From the NCBI GenBank assembly GCA_938022345.1, contig CALIEP010000057.1, positions 1 to 6,060 on the forward strand: a stretch of 6,060 nt of DNA, written 5' to 3'. The stretch comes from an uncultured Actinomyces sp. (GTDB lineage: Bacteria > Actinomycetota > Actinomycetes > Actinomycetales > Actinomycetaceae). Under the pieces are notes generated by a model that saw only the letters and a program-made list of their open reading frames with translations, did no database searches and was not told the DNA's origin. Positions within the stretch are counted from its first letter, which is position 1, and each line of letters opens with the position of its first letter. The position numbers and the translations under genes are program-made. This document shows positions 1-5,725 of this stretch, one piece after another.

Positions 1-354
1 GGCGACACCCCCCAAGGGCACCCCGTGGAAGATCACAACGGCTTCACCGACCTCGGCTGTTTGTCCAATCACGACCCCAGTGGCGTGGTCGATGAATACA
101 CGGCGTCCGATAGTTGCCTCGGGATGGATATCAACCCCTGTCGTCATCCGTGCAATTGAGGAAAGGACACGAGCGGGCGTGCGTAGCGCGGGGTGAGACC
201 ACATTGCGTGTGTTACTCGATGAGTCCACAGTGCATGAACGCCGGGGTAGGCGAGGGCGACTTCAAGAGTCGAACGGGCCGCGGGATCGCGCCGTTTTGC
301 CGTTCGAAGATCCTCTGCAAGAAGCTGAATAATCTTGCGTGGAGACGAGGCCAT
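1..354 (-). CDS. cysE: Serine O-acetyltransferase CysE, N-terminal part (runs off the left edge)
   Basis: This gene encodes the enzyme that acetylates L-serine with acetyl-CoA to give O-acetylserine, the cytoplasmic precursor used by CysK. The visible 118 residues begin MASSPRKIIQLLAEDL and include the helical N-terminal domain with RDPAA (residues 22-26, whose Asp matches the conserved catalytic-site Asp of the family). A YPGVHALWTHR segment follows. The start of the left-handed beta helix has TGVDIHPEATIG and FIDHATGVVIG, with the Asp89-His90 pair of the active site. The ATG is preceded by GGAG eight bases upstream, and no other start is needed. The C-terminal half, with the remaining hexapeptide repeats and the acetyl-CoA site, lies outside the window. 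Two positions differ from the usual motifs: IGQTAE where IGETAE is usual, and HGVPLGG where HGVTLGG is usual. It lies downstream of cysK on the same strand, 144 bases away. The identification is firm. Confidence 0.93.
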   Translation of the reverse strand, partial: MASSPRKIIQLLAEDLRTAKRRDPAARSTLEVALAYPGVHALWTHRVTHAMWSHPALRTPARVLSSIARMTTGVDIHPEATIGRRVFIDHATGVVIGQTAEVGEAVVIFHGVPLGGVA

Positions 355-431
355 GGGTAGTTCTCCGTTAGTTGCTCGTGGTCAGTGTTGCACTTGTGTG
401 GGGATGAAGTGCTCGTGGGTTTTGATTATCC

Positions 432-457
432 TCTGCATTCTCATCTAAGGATGCAGA
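432..457. repeat. Short imperfect hairpin between cysK and cysE
   Basis: The arms TCTGCATTCT (432-441) and AGGATGCAGA (448-457) are inverted with one non-Watson-Crick position, around a six-base loop. On the minus strand that position is a C-A mismatch. The hairpin lies between the cysK terminator and the cysE start. It may be a secondary part of the terminator or structure in the cysE leader. A minus-strand GATAAT (430-425) right after it resembles a -10 hexamer, but I see no matching -35. Function is unknown. Confidence 0.4.
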
Positions 458-460
458 AAT

Positions 461-491
461 GGGGTGGATGAGCTTACGTCTCATCCACCCC
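461..491 (-). terminator. Hairpin terminator of cysK
   Basis: A perfect 12-bp inverted repeat, GGGGTGGATGAG (461-472) and CTCATCCACCCC (480-491), encloses a seven-base loop. It begins seven bases after the cysK stop codon in the direction of transcription. The bases that follow on the minus strand are ATTTCTGC, so the U tract is weak, as is common in actinobacteria. The stem is GC-rich and well placed, which makes intrinsic termination or transcript 3'-end protection likely. It would limit read-through into cysE. Confidence 0.8.
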
Positions 492-498
492 AGACCTG

Positions 499-1431
499 TC
501 AGTCGCGCAGGTTTTCGAAGAGCGCTGTCGAAAGATAACGCTCACCGGTATCGGGGAGGACTACGACGATTCGCTTACCTTCGTTTTCAGGGCGCTGTGC
601 CACTTGGATCGCAGCGGCAAGTGCTGCTCCTGAAGAAATACCAACAAGCAAGCCTTCTTCTGCGGCTGCTCGTCGCGAAGTCTCCAGTGCAAGAGGGGTT
701 TCAATATCGATCACTTCGTCAACAACGCTGGGATCGTAAGTCTGCGCAACGAAGTTTGGACCGAGTCCCTGGATCCCGTGAGGGCCTGCCTCGCCACCGG
801 TAAGAAGGGGGGATTCTGCGGGTTGAACTGCAATGACCTTGAGATTGGGCTTGAGTTCCTTGAGGACGGCACCCACACCGGACACTGTTCCTCCTGTACC
901 AACGCCTGCAATGAAGATATCAACGTTCTCGTCAGTATCGTGAAGAATTTCTTCTGCAGTCGTACGACGGTGCACGGCGGGATTTGCTGGATTGGTGAAC
1001 TGTGAGGCGATGATTGATCCGGGGCGCGAATCGCGGATATGCTCAGCTTCTGCGACAGCGGCGCTCACTCCGCCCTTGGGGTCGGTAAGGACCAGTTCTG
1101 CACCGAAGGCGCGAATAAGCATGCGACGCTCAACGCTCATCGAGGACGGCATGACGATGACAACCTTGTAACCACGCGCCGCACCGACCATCGAGAGTGC
1201 AACACCGGTATTACCGGAAGTCGCCTCGATAATGGTGCCTCCGGGCTTAAGTTCCCCGGATGCCTCTGCAGCATCAACGATGGAACGAGCAATACGATCC
1301 TTGACGGAAGAAGCTTGGTTGAAGGCATCGACTTTTGCGACGATTTCCGCGCCACCCACATTCAGGCGGTTAATTCGAACCAGGGGAGTGCCACCGATGA
1401 GATCGGTGACATCTGTTGCGATGTTGGTCAT
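499..1431 (-). CDS. cysK: Cysteine synthase (O-acetylserine sulfhydrylase) CysK
   Basis: This PLP-dependent cytoplasmic enzyme converts O-acetylserine and sulfide to L-cysteine and acetate. The 310-residue protein has the full set of family signatures in order: SSVKDR with the PLP lysine at residue 44, the substrate-binding TSGNTG loop (71-76), the phosphate-binding GTGGT loop (178-182), GISSGA (264-269) with the serine that contacts the pyridine nitrogen, and PDTGERYLST near the C-terminus. Length is normal for CysK and much shorter than cystathionine beta-synthase. The frame stays open to an ATG at 1464, but the ATG at 1431 is chosen because AGGAG lies five bases before it (1437-1441) and because the family protein begins at about this point. 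It lies 60 bases downstream of the YigZ-family gene and upstream of cysE, a common actinobacterial cysK-cysE arrangement. A CGTGC-CAT-GCACG palindrome lies just upstream. The CysK family is certain; use of an alternative acceptor substrate cannot be excluded from sequence. Confidence 0.96.
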   Translation of the reverse strand: MTNIATDVTDLIGGTPLVRINRLNVGGAEIVAKVDAFNQASSVKDRIARSIVDAAEASGELKPGGTIIEATSGNTGVALSMVGAARGYKVVIVMPSSMSVERRMLIRAFGAELVLTDPKGGVSAAVAEAEHIRDSRPGSIIASQFTNPANPAVHRRTTAEEILHDTDENVDIFIAGVGTGGTVSGVGAVLKELKPNLKVIAVQPAESPLLTGGEAGPHGIQGLGPNFVAQTYDPSVVDEVIDIETPLALETSRRAAAEEGLLVGISSGAALAAAIQVAQRPENEGKRIVVVLPDTGERYLSTALFENLRD

Positions 1432-1436
1432 GATGT

Positions 1437-1441
1437 CTCCT
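1437..1441 (-). promoter_or_regulatory. Ribosome binding site that fixes the cysK start
   Basis: AGGAG on the minus strand lies five bases before the ATG at 1431. The in-frame ATG at 1464 has no comparable site, so the shorter protein is preferred. Confidence 0.8.
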
Positions 1442-1452
1442 AGATGTCGCTT

Positions 1453-1465
1453 CGTGCCATGCACG
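1453..1465. repeat. 13-base palindrome upstream of cysK, possible operator
   Basis: CGTGC-CAT-GCACG is a perfect inverted repeat with a three-base centre. It lies 22-34 bases before the cysK start, in the 60-base gap after the YigZ-family gene. The position suits a repressor site or a small leader hairpin, but no regulator is recognisable here, and a five-base arm can arise by chance. Confidence 0.3.
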
Positions 1466-1491
1466 TAACTGCAACTCTATGGGGAGCCAGA

Positions 1492-2133
1492 TTATTCCGC
1501 GATTTCTATGTAACGTTGTCCCAATTCACGGAAGAAGTACTTTCCTGAACTGAGATTGGCCAGGAGTGCAATGGCGGATTCAAGCTGCTCGGGAGTAATT
1601 GCTAAGCGGATCAAAACACTCTGGCCCCATTCGGTAGACAGTACCTGCGCTCCCATGCGACGCAGTTCGGCCTCGATCCGTCCCGCGTCGATGGGATCAA
1701 GCTCCGTTTCAACAACCGTAAGTGCCTCCAAGCGGGCAAAGGAAGCCAGTGCGAGGGCCTCACTGGTCGCGCTTGAGTAGGCACGGACGAGGCCACCTGC
1801 GCCCAGGAGAATTCCCCCGAAGTAGCGCGTCACGACGACCGTCACATTCCATAGCTCATTGCGCTTGAGAACATCCAACATGGGAGTTCCAGCGGTTCCT
1901 GAGGGCTCTCCGTCATCCGAAGAATGTTGAGAAGGTGAATGGCCTTCTTCTGCGATCATCCATGCTGAGCAGTTGTGGCGTGCCTGCGGATGGGCGTCTT
2001 TCACCGAATTGATGAACTCACGGGCTTCTTCGGGTGTATCTGTCCTAGCGATCGATGCAATAAAGCGCGACCGTTTAATTTCAATCTCATGGGACAGGCT
2101 CGTGCCTGAAGCAAGCACTCGAAGAGAGGACAT
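1492..2133 (-). CDS. YigZ/IMPACT-family protein (UPF0029 with C-terminal DUF1949)
   Basis: The 213-residue product matches the YigZ family, conserved soluble proteins related to eukaryotic IMPACT, a regulator of GCN2. The bacterial role is unsettled, with links to translation or RNA binding proposed. The N-terminal domain shows KRSRFIA (20-26), HPQARHNCSAW (48-58), the family signature region SDDGEPSGTAGTPML (72-86), and VTRYFGGILLGAGGLVRAY (101-119), which is the most conserved stretch. Residues from about 135 to 213 form the ferredoxin-like DUF1949 domain. Length is normal for the family. The frame stays open upstream to 2292, but that 53-residue extension is His/Ser/Arg-rich and has no family similarity. 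The ATG at 2133 has GAAGG four bases upstream, so it is taken as the start. It is transcribed divergently from rpmF and probably has its own promoter in 2134-2336. It may be co-transcribed with cysK, 60 bases downstream. Confidence 0.9.
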   Translation of the reverse strand: MSSLRVLASGTSLSHEIEIKRSRFIASIARTDTPEEAREFINSVKDAHPQARHNCSAWMIAEEGHSPSQHSSDDGEPSGTAGTPMLDVLKRNELWNVTVVVTRYFGGILLGAGGLVRAYSSATSEALALASFARLEALTVVETELDPIDAGRIEAELRRMGAQVLSTEWGQSVLIRLAITPEQLESAIALLANLSSGKYFFRELGQRYIEIAE

Positions 2134-2195
2134 AGTGCCTTCATTGTTACATGAGTGTTTGTGAGGCCGGGAATGAGACGAGCTTCGCACGAATA

Positions 2196-2208
2196 ATTCC
2201 TTTGGAAT
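2196..2208. repeat. ATTCC-TTT-GGAAT inverted repeat in the yigZ-rpmF divergent region
   Basis: This perfect 5-3-5 inverted repeat lies in the 203-base divergent gap, about 25 bases upstream of the proposed rpmF -10 element and 63 bases upstream of the YigZ-family start. It could be an operator serving either direction. The arms are short, so it is only a candidate. Confidence 0.25.
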
Positions 2209-2230
2209 ATGCGTACTTTTGGCCCGTCGT

Positions 2231-2238
2231 GCTACAGT
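2231..2238 (+). promoter_or_regulatory. Likely extended -10 promoter of rpmF
   Basis: The sequence GTGCTACAGT contains TACAGT (2233-2238), which fits the TANNNT -10 pattern, preceded by TG and one base (extended -10). The -35 position (about 2210-2215, TGCGTA) is a weak match, as expected for extended -10 promoters. A start near 2245 would give a leader of about 90 bases before rpmF. No recognisable riboswitch or structured element is seen in that leader. Confidence 0.5.
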
Positions 2239-2336
2239 GGTCAGGTTGTCGAAAGTCATATCTCTATGGCTGTGTGTCTGAAGGATACGCATCGACGCGG
2301 TAAAAACGTCAGAACTAGAAGAGGAGCGGTAGGGTC

Positions 2337-2507
2337 ATGGCAGTTCCCAAGCGCAAGATGTCCCGAGCAAACACCCGCACTCGCCGGTCCGCATGGAAGG
2401 CCGATCTCACTGAGCTGAACACCATCAAGGTGGGTGGCCGTGAGGTGCGTGTTCCCCGTCGTCTGGCGAAGGCGTACAAGAACGGCCTGCTGGACGTCGA
2501 GGACTGA
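2337..2507 (+). CDS. rpmF: 50S ribosomal protein L32 (bL32), cysteine-free form
   Basis: The 56-residue, strongly basic protein starts MAVPKRKMSRANTRTRRS and ends NGLLDVED. The MAVPKRKxSRxNTRxRRS start is diagnostic of bL32, which sits in the large ribosomal subunit near the exit tunnel and peptidyl transferase region. The central VGGREVRVPRRLAKA stretch replaces the zinc-ribbon segment of other bacteria. There are no cysteines, so it cannot bind zinc through the usual CxxC pairs. This cysteine-free form is usual in actinobacteria, so it is probably the main copy rather than a zinc-starvation paralogue, though a second copy elsewhere cannot be excluded. Purine-rich GAGGAG (2321-2326) and AGGG (2331-2334) precede the ATG. 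The gene stands alone, with its own likely promoter and a strong terminator hairpin 20 bases after the stop. Confidence 0.95.
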   Translation: MAVPKRKMSRANTRTRRSAWKADLTELNTIKVGGREVRVPRRLAKAYKNGLLDVED

Positions 2508-2527
2508 TTCCTCCGTTCGCAAGTTTT

Positions 2528-2563
2528 TGTGGGGCCCGGTACCGATTGGTACCGGGCCCCACA
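2528..2563 (+). terminator. Terminator hairpin after rpmF
   Basis: A perfect 16-bp inverted repeat has arms TGTGGGGCCCGGTACC (2528-2543) and GGTACCGGGCCCCACA (2548-2563) around a GATT loop. The stem is very GC-rich. It begins 20 bases after the rpmF stop. What follows is CTGTTATC, so there is no clear U tract; such hairpins still serve as terminators in high-GC Gram-positives. It insulates rpmF from the DUF421 gene. Confidence 0.88.
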
Positions 2564-2587
2564 CTGTTATCAGTTACTCCGTGTTCT

Positions 2588-2593
2588 ATCGTT
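2588..2593 (+). promoter_or_regulatory. Candidate -10 element for a leaderless DUF421 mRNA
   Basis: TATCGT fits the actinobacterial TANNNT -10 pattern and ends five bases before the ATG at 2599, so transcription would start at or next to the A of the ATG. No Shine-Dalgarno sequence is present in the 35 bases between the rpmF terminator and the start codon. The -35 region (about 2565-2570, TGTTAT) is a poor match. This is inference from spacing. Confidence 0.5.
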
Positions 2594-2598
2594 AGCTT

Positions 2599-3315
2599 AT
2601 GTGGAACGAACTTATCCTTGACGCACACTCGATCTACCAACTCTTCATCGGTATCGTGATCATTTCAGCTCACCTGACTCTGACAAAGAAACAGAGTCTC
2701 ACCCAATTCACTTCCATTGACTTCATCGGAAACTTTGTTCTGGGTGGAATCATCGGCGGCATTATCTATAACCATACGGTTTCTACTTTCTCTTACGTTG
2801 TGCTGCTGCTTGCAACTGTTGGGATGATTTCACTCTTTAACTTCATTGCTTCACGCTTTATGCCCGCGCGGCAAATCTTCAAGGGCAAAGCGGTGACCAT
2901 CATCAATCACGGCCATTTCGTCATTGATTCTCTCGATGATGAAAGGAGTAATTTTGACATCATTAATTTCACCGAAGAGCTTCGCTCGCGCGGGATCTTT
3001 TCAGTTGAAGATATTGAGTTTGCACAGTATGGATCCAATGGCTCTTTGACCGTTGTCAAGAAGGGCGATGGAAGCTTGAGCTACGTCTTAGTCTCGAAGG
3101 GACAGGTTGTTCAGGATCAACTTGAAGCCTCTGGCCAGAGCAAGGAGTGGCTTACTAAGGAACTTGAACAACAGGGAATTAAGCTCGAAGATATATTCTT
3201 TGCTCAGCTCTTGGGGCGCGAGAAACTTTATGTCGTGATGAATGATATGACGGCTCGTTCTTTTACATTCAGCCTTGAGAACTCGCAGGAGAATGCGGAG
3301 CAAAAAATGGATTAG
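2599..3315 (+). CDS. DUF421/YetF-type membrane protein
   Basis: The 238-residue protein resembles the DUF421 (YetF-like) family of Gram-positive membrane proteins, whose function is unknown. Three hydrophobic segments are visible at about residues 12-28, 41-58 and 64-87. The cytoplasmic part then has the family pattern: KGKAVTIINHG (95-105), an ELRSRGIFSVEDIEFAQYG helix-strand unit (127-145) and NGSLTVVKK (147-155). A second, similar unit follows: VSKGQVVQDQL (165-175), ELEQQGIKLEDIFFAQLLG (188-206) and EKLYVVMND (208-216), so the soluble domain looks like a duplicated alpha/beta fold. The tail is polar. An in-frame TAG at 2593 makes the ATG at 2599 the first possible ATG. There is no ribosome binding site, which suggests leaderless translation. 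GC is about 45% (300 of 660 bases at 2641-3300, hand count), well below the flanking genes, hinting at acquisition from a lower-GC Gram-positive. A DUF3290 partner gene, often paired in Firmicutes, is absent. The family call is fairly sure; a role is not proposed. Confidence 0.82.
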   Translation: MWNELILDAHSIYQLFIGIVIISAHLTLTKKQSLTQFTSIDFIGNFVLGGIIGGIIYNHTVSTFSYVVLLLATVGMISLFNFIASRFMPARQIFKGKAVTIINHGHFVIDSLDDERSNFDIINFTEELRSRGIFSVEDIEFAQYGSNGSLTVVKKGDGSLSYVLVSKGQVVQDQLEASGQSKEWLTKELEQQGIKLEDIFFAQLLGREKLYVVMNDMTARSFTFSLENSQENAEQKMD

Positions 3316-3359
3316 GCAACTTTGTTAAGTAAGCTTTTCGCTCTCCTTTGAACAAGGAA

Positions 3360-3408
3360 AGTTAAAGTGGTGGGGCGGTCCTTTCGGAACCGCCCCACCA
3401 CTTTAACT
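3360..3408. terminator. Bidirectional terminator between the DUF421 gene and lutC
   Basis: A 20-bp perfect outer stem is formed by 3360-3379 and 3389-3408, with core GTGGTGGGGCGGT and its complement, around a short TCC/GGA-containing loop. It lies between two convergent genes, 44 bases after the DUF421 stop and 23 bases after the lutC stop. On the minus strand it is followed by TTTCCTTGTTC, a better U-rich tail than on the plus strand, so it suits the lut operon best but can serve both. Confidence 0.88.
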
Positions 3409-3431
3409 ACACGGTGTCAGTCGTGGATCGC

Positions 3432-4097
3432 TTAGTGTGCGATGATCACTCGTAGGTGACGAGGACCGTGAACGCCATTGACACGAACCAATTCGATATC
3501 CGAAGTTGCAGAACCACCGGCGATCCAGGTTGTTGGACGCTCGGGATGCTCACCTAAGATATCGACGGCCTGTGGGACGGTAGGAACGATCGCAGAGCGC
3601 TCGAGAATTGCCACATGAGTATCGGGAACAAGAGTGATGGCGCGGCGTCCTTGATCAGGTTCGCCGTCCAAAATAATCGTTCCCGAAATGGAAATCCCGA
3701 CGCGAGTGCGAGTCACGACGGCATCGATTGCGTCCAATTCCAAAGTCGGAATTGCATTCTCGCGCGAATCTTCACGTACATTTCGCTTATCGCGTCCAGC
3801 CGCCTTCTTGAACTGATCATCGAGGCCGGTGGGAACGACAACCGAGGAAGCCTTGGCCTCGGAAAGGAACTTTGCAATCGCATCATCGATTGCCTGATCA
3901 TCGCGTGCCTCGACAACCTGCGCTGAGTAGTCCTCAAGCTTCTCAATCATCTCAGCAACGACTTCATCCGAACCGGGGGCATGTTGGCCTTCGCGGATGT
4001 AGTTACGAGGAATTTCGCGGACGGGACGTCCCTCTTGCGAACGCTCAATGGCCTCGCGCGCACGGGCGAGGATAGCGGTCTTCGCATCCATAACCAT
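3432..4097 (-). CDS. lutC: L-lactate utilisation protein LutC (LUD domain)
   Basis: LutC is a soluble LUD-domain subunit of the LutABC system, which oxidises L-lactate to pyruvate in the cytoplasm. The 221-residue protein has a helical N-terminus and then the LUD core: SSVVVPTGLDD (84-94), a GTIILDG strand (139-145), RRAITLVPDTHVAI (151-164), GGSATSDIELVRVNGVHGPR (194-213) and a final LRVIIAH strand. The GVHGPR ending is typical of LutC rather than LutB. Where the family commonly has an AETGT-type motif, this protein reads ISISGT (135-140), so the glutamate is missing. The ATG at 4097 has GGAGG six bases upstream (4104-4108); the ATG two codons later would be 12 bases away and is less likely. 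The start lies one base after the lutB stop (TGA-G-ATG), which suggests translational coupling. It is the last gene of the operon and faces a strong terminator. Confidence 0.92.
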   Translation of the reverse strand: MVMDAKTAILARAREAIERSQEGRPVREIPRNYIREGQHAPGSDEVVAEMIEKLEDYSAQVVEARDDQAIDDAIAKFLSEAKASSVVVPTGLDDQFKKAAGRDKRNVREDSRENAIPTLELDAIDAVVTRTRVGISISGTIILDGEPDQGRRAITLVPDTHVAILERSAIVPTVPQAVDILGEHPERPTTWIAGGSATSDIELVRVNGVHGPRHLRVIIAH

Positions 4098-4098
4098 C

Positions 4099-5724
4099 TC
4101 AGGCCTCCTCAGTATTCGTGTGAGTAGTCATTCCGTGCTCACTTGCCAAAGGTATATCCTTCGCCGGCGCATCGGAGCGTGGAGCCGTGGCATCTGAGTC
4201 GGGGTGAGTACGCCGCCACCACTGGCGGAATGTTTCCTTTGGAGCGACCGGAAGATCGCGGGCAGTAGTCCACAGCGATGCCGGGAAGGGAAGAGCACCG
4301 ATCTTTCCCTTCTTCTTGGCAATGCGAGTTGCCTTGACGCCGGTCGTAGCCAGCTCCCATGCATTTGAATTGGACATGACAGGGGTTGAAGCATCCATCG
4401 CCAAATCCCAGATATCAGGCACGATGTTGTGTTTAACGTCCACGGTGCGGGCACGCATATGGATCAGAATGTTCGGAATCTTGATCTTGACCGGGCAGAC
4501 CTCACCACACGCACCGCACAGAGAAGACGCGAAGGGAATGGTGTGGACAGGATCCTTCTCATCCAAGCCTTGAGTCAGCTGTGGCGTGAGGATAGCGCCG
4601 ATGGGGCCGGGGTAGACCGAACCGTAGGCGTGACCCGAAGTGTGTTGGTAGACCGGGCAGATATTCATGCAGGAACCGCAACGGATGCATGCAAGGGCTT
4701 CGCGGCCAATGGGATCTGCGAGAGTCTTGGTGCGTCCGTTATCCATCAGGATCAGGTGGAATTCCTGCGGGCCATCACCCGGAGTCACGCCTGTCCACAT
4801 CGAGGTGTAGGGGTTCATGCGCTCACCCGTAGCAGAGCGGGGGAGAAGCTGGGAGAAGACCTCGATATCTTGGTAACGAGGAACCAGCTTTTCGATACCC
4901 ATCAATGTGATGAGCGTATCGGGAAGGGTCAGGCACATACGTCCGTTACCTTCCGATTCGAAGACCGACACGGTTCCAGTTTCAGCGATACCCATGTTGG
5001 TACCTGAAACCGCGACCTTGGCATGCAGGAACTTCTTACGAAGGTGTGCGCGTGCGGCGGCAGTCAATTCCTGGGGATCATCAGAAAGATCACGCGGGGC
5101 ATCTTCCATTCGATCTAGGAAAATGCCACGAACCTCGGAACGGTTACGGTGAATTGCAGGAACGACAATGTGGCTGGGCATATCGTCAGCAAGCTGGACG
5201 ATCATTTCTGCCAGGTCGGTCTCGCGTGCGGAAATACCTTCGTCCTTCAGGAATTCGTTAAGGTTCGTTTCCTGGGTTGCCATCGACTTGATCTTGACGA
5301 CTTCGTCGACGCCCTTGGACTTAATGATGTCCGCGATGATGCGATTCGCTTCATGCTTATCGCGTGCCCAGTGAACGATGCCTCCACGTGCGGTGACATT
5401 GCGCTCGAATTCTTCCAGAAGTTCAGGGAGTCGGGATTCGACCTCAAACTTGATCGCTTCTGCAGCGTCACGCAGATCTTCCCAGTCGGGCATTTCTGCA
5501 ACGCGCTGACCACGCTTAGCGCGAATAGTGCGGGTAGCGTGGCCAAGATTGCGGCGCATCTGGGTGTTTGCAAGGGTCTTATGCGCGGCCTCGGGGAAAG
5601 TCGGACCCCAGCGAAGAGTGTCTTCGGGGATCTCAACCGTTGTTCGCCATCCTCCGGTGTGAACCGCAGCATTGGAGTCATCGCTCGAGGCGACCCCGGG
5701 CATACCGATGAAGGTTTCAGACAT
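4099..5724 (-). CDS. lutB: L-lactate utilisation iron-sulfur protein LutB
   Basis: LutB is the LUD-domain iron-sulfur subunit of the LutABC lactate oxidation system. Residues about 80-340 form the LUD domain, with WEDLRDAAEAIK (81-92), GGIVHWARD (114-122), MATQETNLNEFL (148-159), VSGTNMGIAETGTVSVFESEGNG (239-261; the AETGT motif is intact) and LTLPDTLITLMGIEKLVPR (265-283). Two ferredoxin-like cysteine clusters follow: C346-x2-C349-x2-C352-x3-C356-P and C403-x2-C406-x3-C410-P, with the family's HAYGSVYPGPIGAILTP stretch (365-381) between them. These would bind 4Fe-4S clusters. At 541 residues it is longer than the roughly 475-residue Bacillus LutB. Part of the excess is a polar Pro/Ala/Ser/Thr-rich tail after about residue 507. 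The ATG at 5724 has AGGTGA six bases upstream and lies one base after the lutA stop (TGA-A-ATG), so coupling is likely. Confidence 0.95.
   Translation of the reverse strand: MSETFIGMPGVASSDDSNAAVHTGGWRTTVEIPEDTLRWGPTFPEAAHKTLANTQMRRNLGHATRTIRAKRGQRVAEMPDWEDLRDAAEAIKFEVESRLPELLEEFERNVTARGGIVHWARDKHEANRIIADIIKSKGVDEVVKIKSMATQETNLNEFLKDEGISARETDLAEMIVQLADDMPSHIVVPAIHRNRSEVRGIFLDRMEDAPRDLSDDPQELTAAARAHLRKKFLHAKVAVSGTNMGIAETGTVSVFESEGNGRMCLTLPDTLITLMGIEKLVPRYQDIEVFSQLLPRSATGERMNPYTSMWTGVTPGDGPQEFHLILMDNGRTKTLADPIGREALACIRCGSCMNICPVYQHTSGHAYGSVYPGPIGAILTPQLTQGLDEKDPVHTIPFASSLCGACGEVCPVKIKIPNILIHMRARTVDVKHNIVPDIWDLAMDASTPVMSNSNAWELATTGVKATRIAKKKGKIGALPFPASLWTTARDLPVAPKETFRQWWRRTHPDSDATAPRSDAPAKDIPLASEHGMTTHTNTEEA
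4104..4108 (-). promoter_or_regulatory. Ribosome binding site that fixes the lutC start
   Basis: GGAGG on the minus strand, inside the lutB 3' end, lies six bases before the ATG at 4097. It supports that start over the next in-frame ATG at 4091. Confidence 0.8.
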
Positions 5725-5725
5725 T

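Noticed and set aside
1039..1443. A 134-codon plus-strand open frame opposite cysK
   Set aside because: cysK motifs on the minus strand account for this sequence; the plus frame has no recognisable domain.
2134..2292. Possible 53-residue N-terminal extension of the YigZ-family protein
   Set aside because: It has no family similarity, would run back across the proposed rpmF promoter, and the ATG at 2133 has its own ribosome binding site.
2337..2507. Cysteine-free L32 as a zinc-starvation paralogue
   Set aside because: The cysteine-free form is the ordinary one in actinobacteria; without the rest of the genome there is no reason to call it a stress copy.
4429..5007. A 192-codon plus-strand open frame
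   Set aside because: It is antisense to the LUD and iron-sulfur region of lutB, and its composition is that of a reverse-frame shadow.
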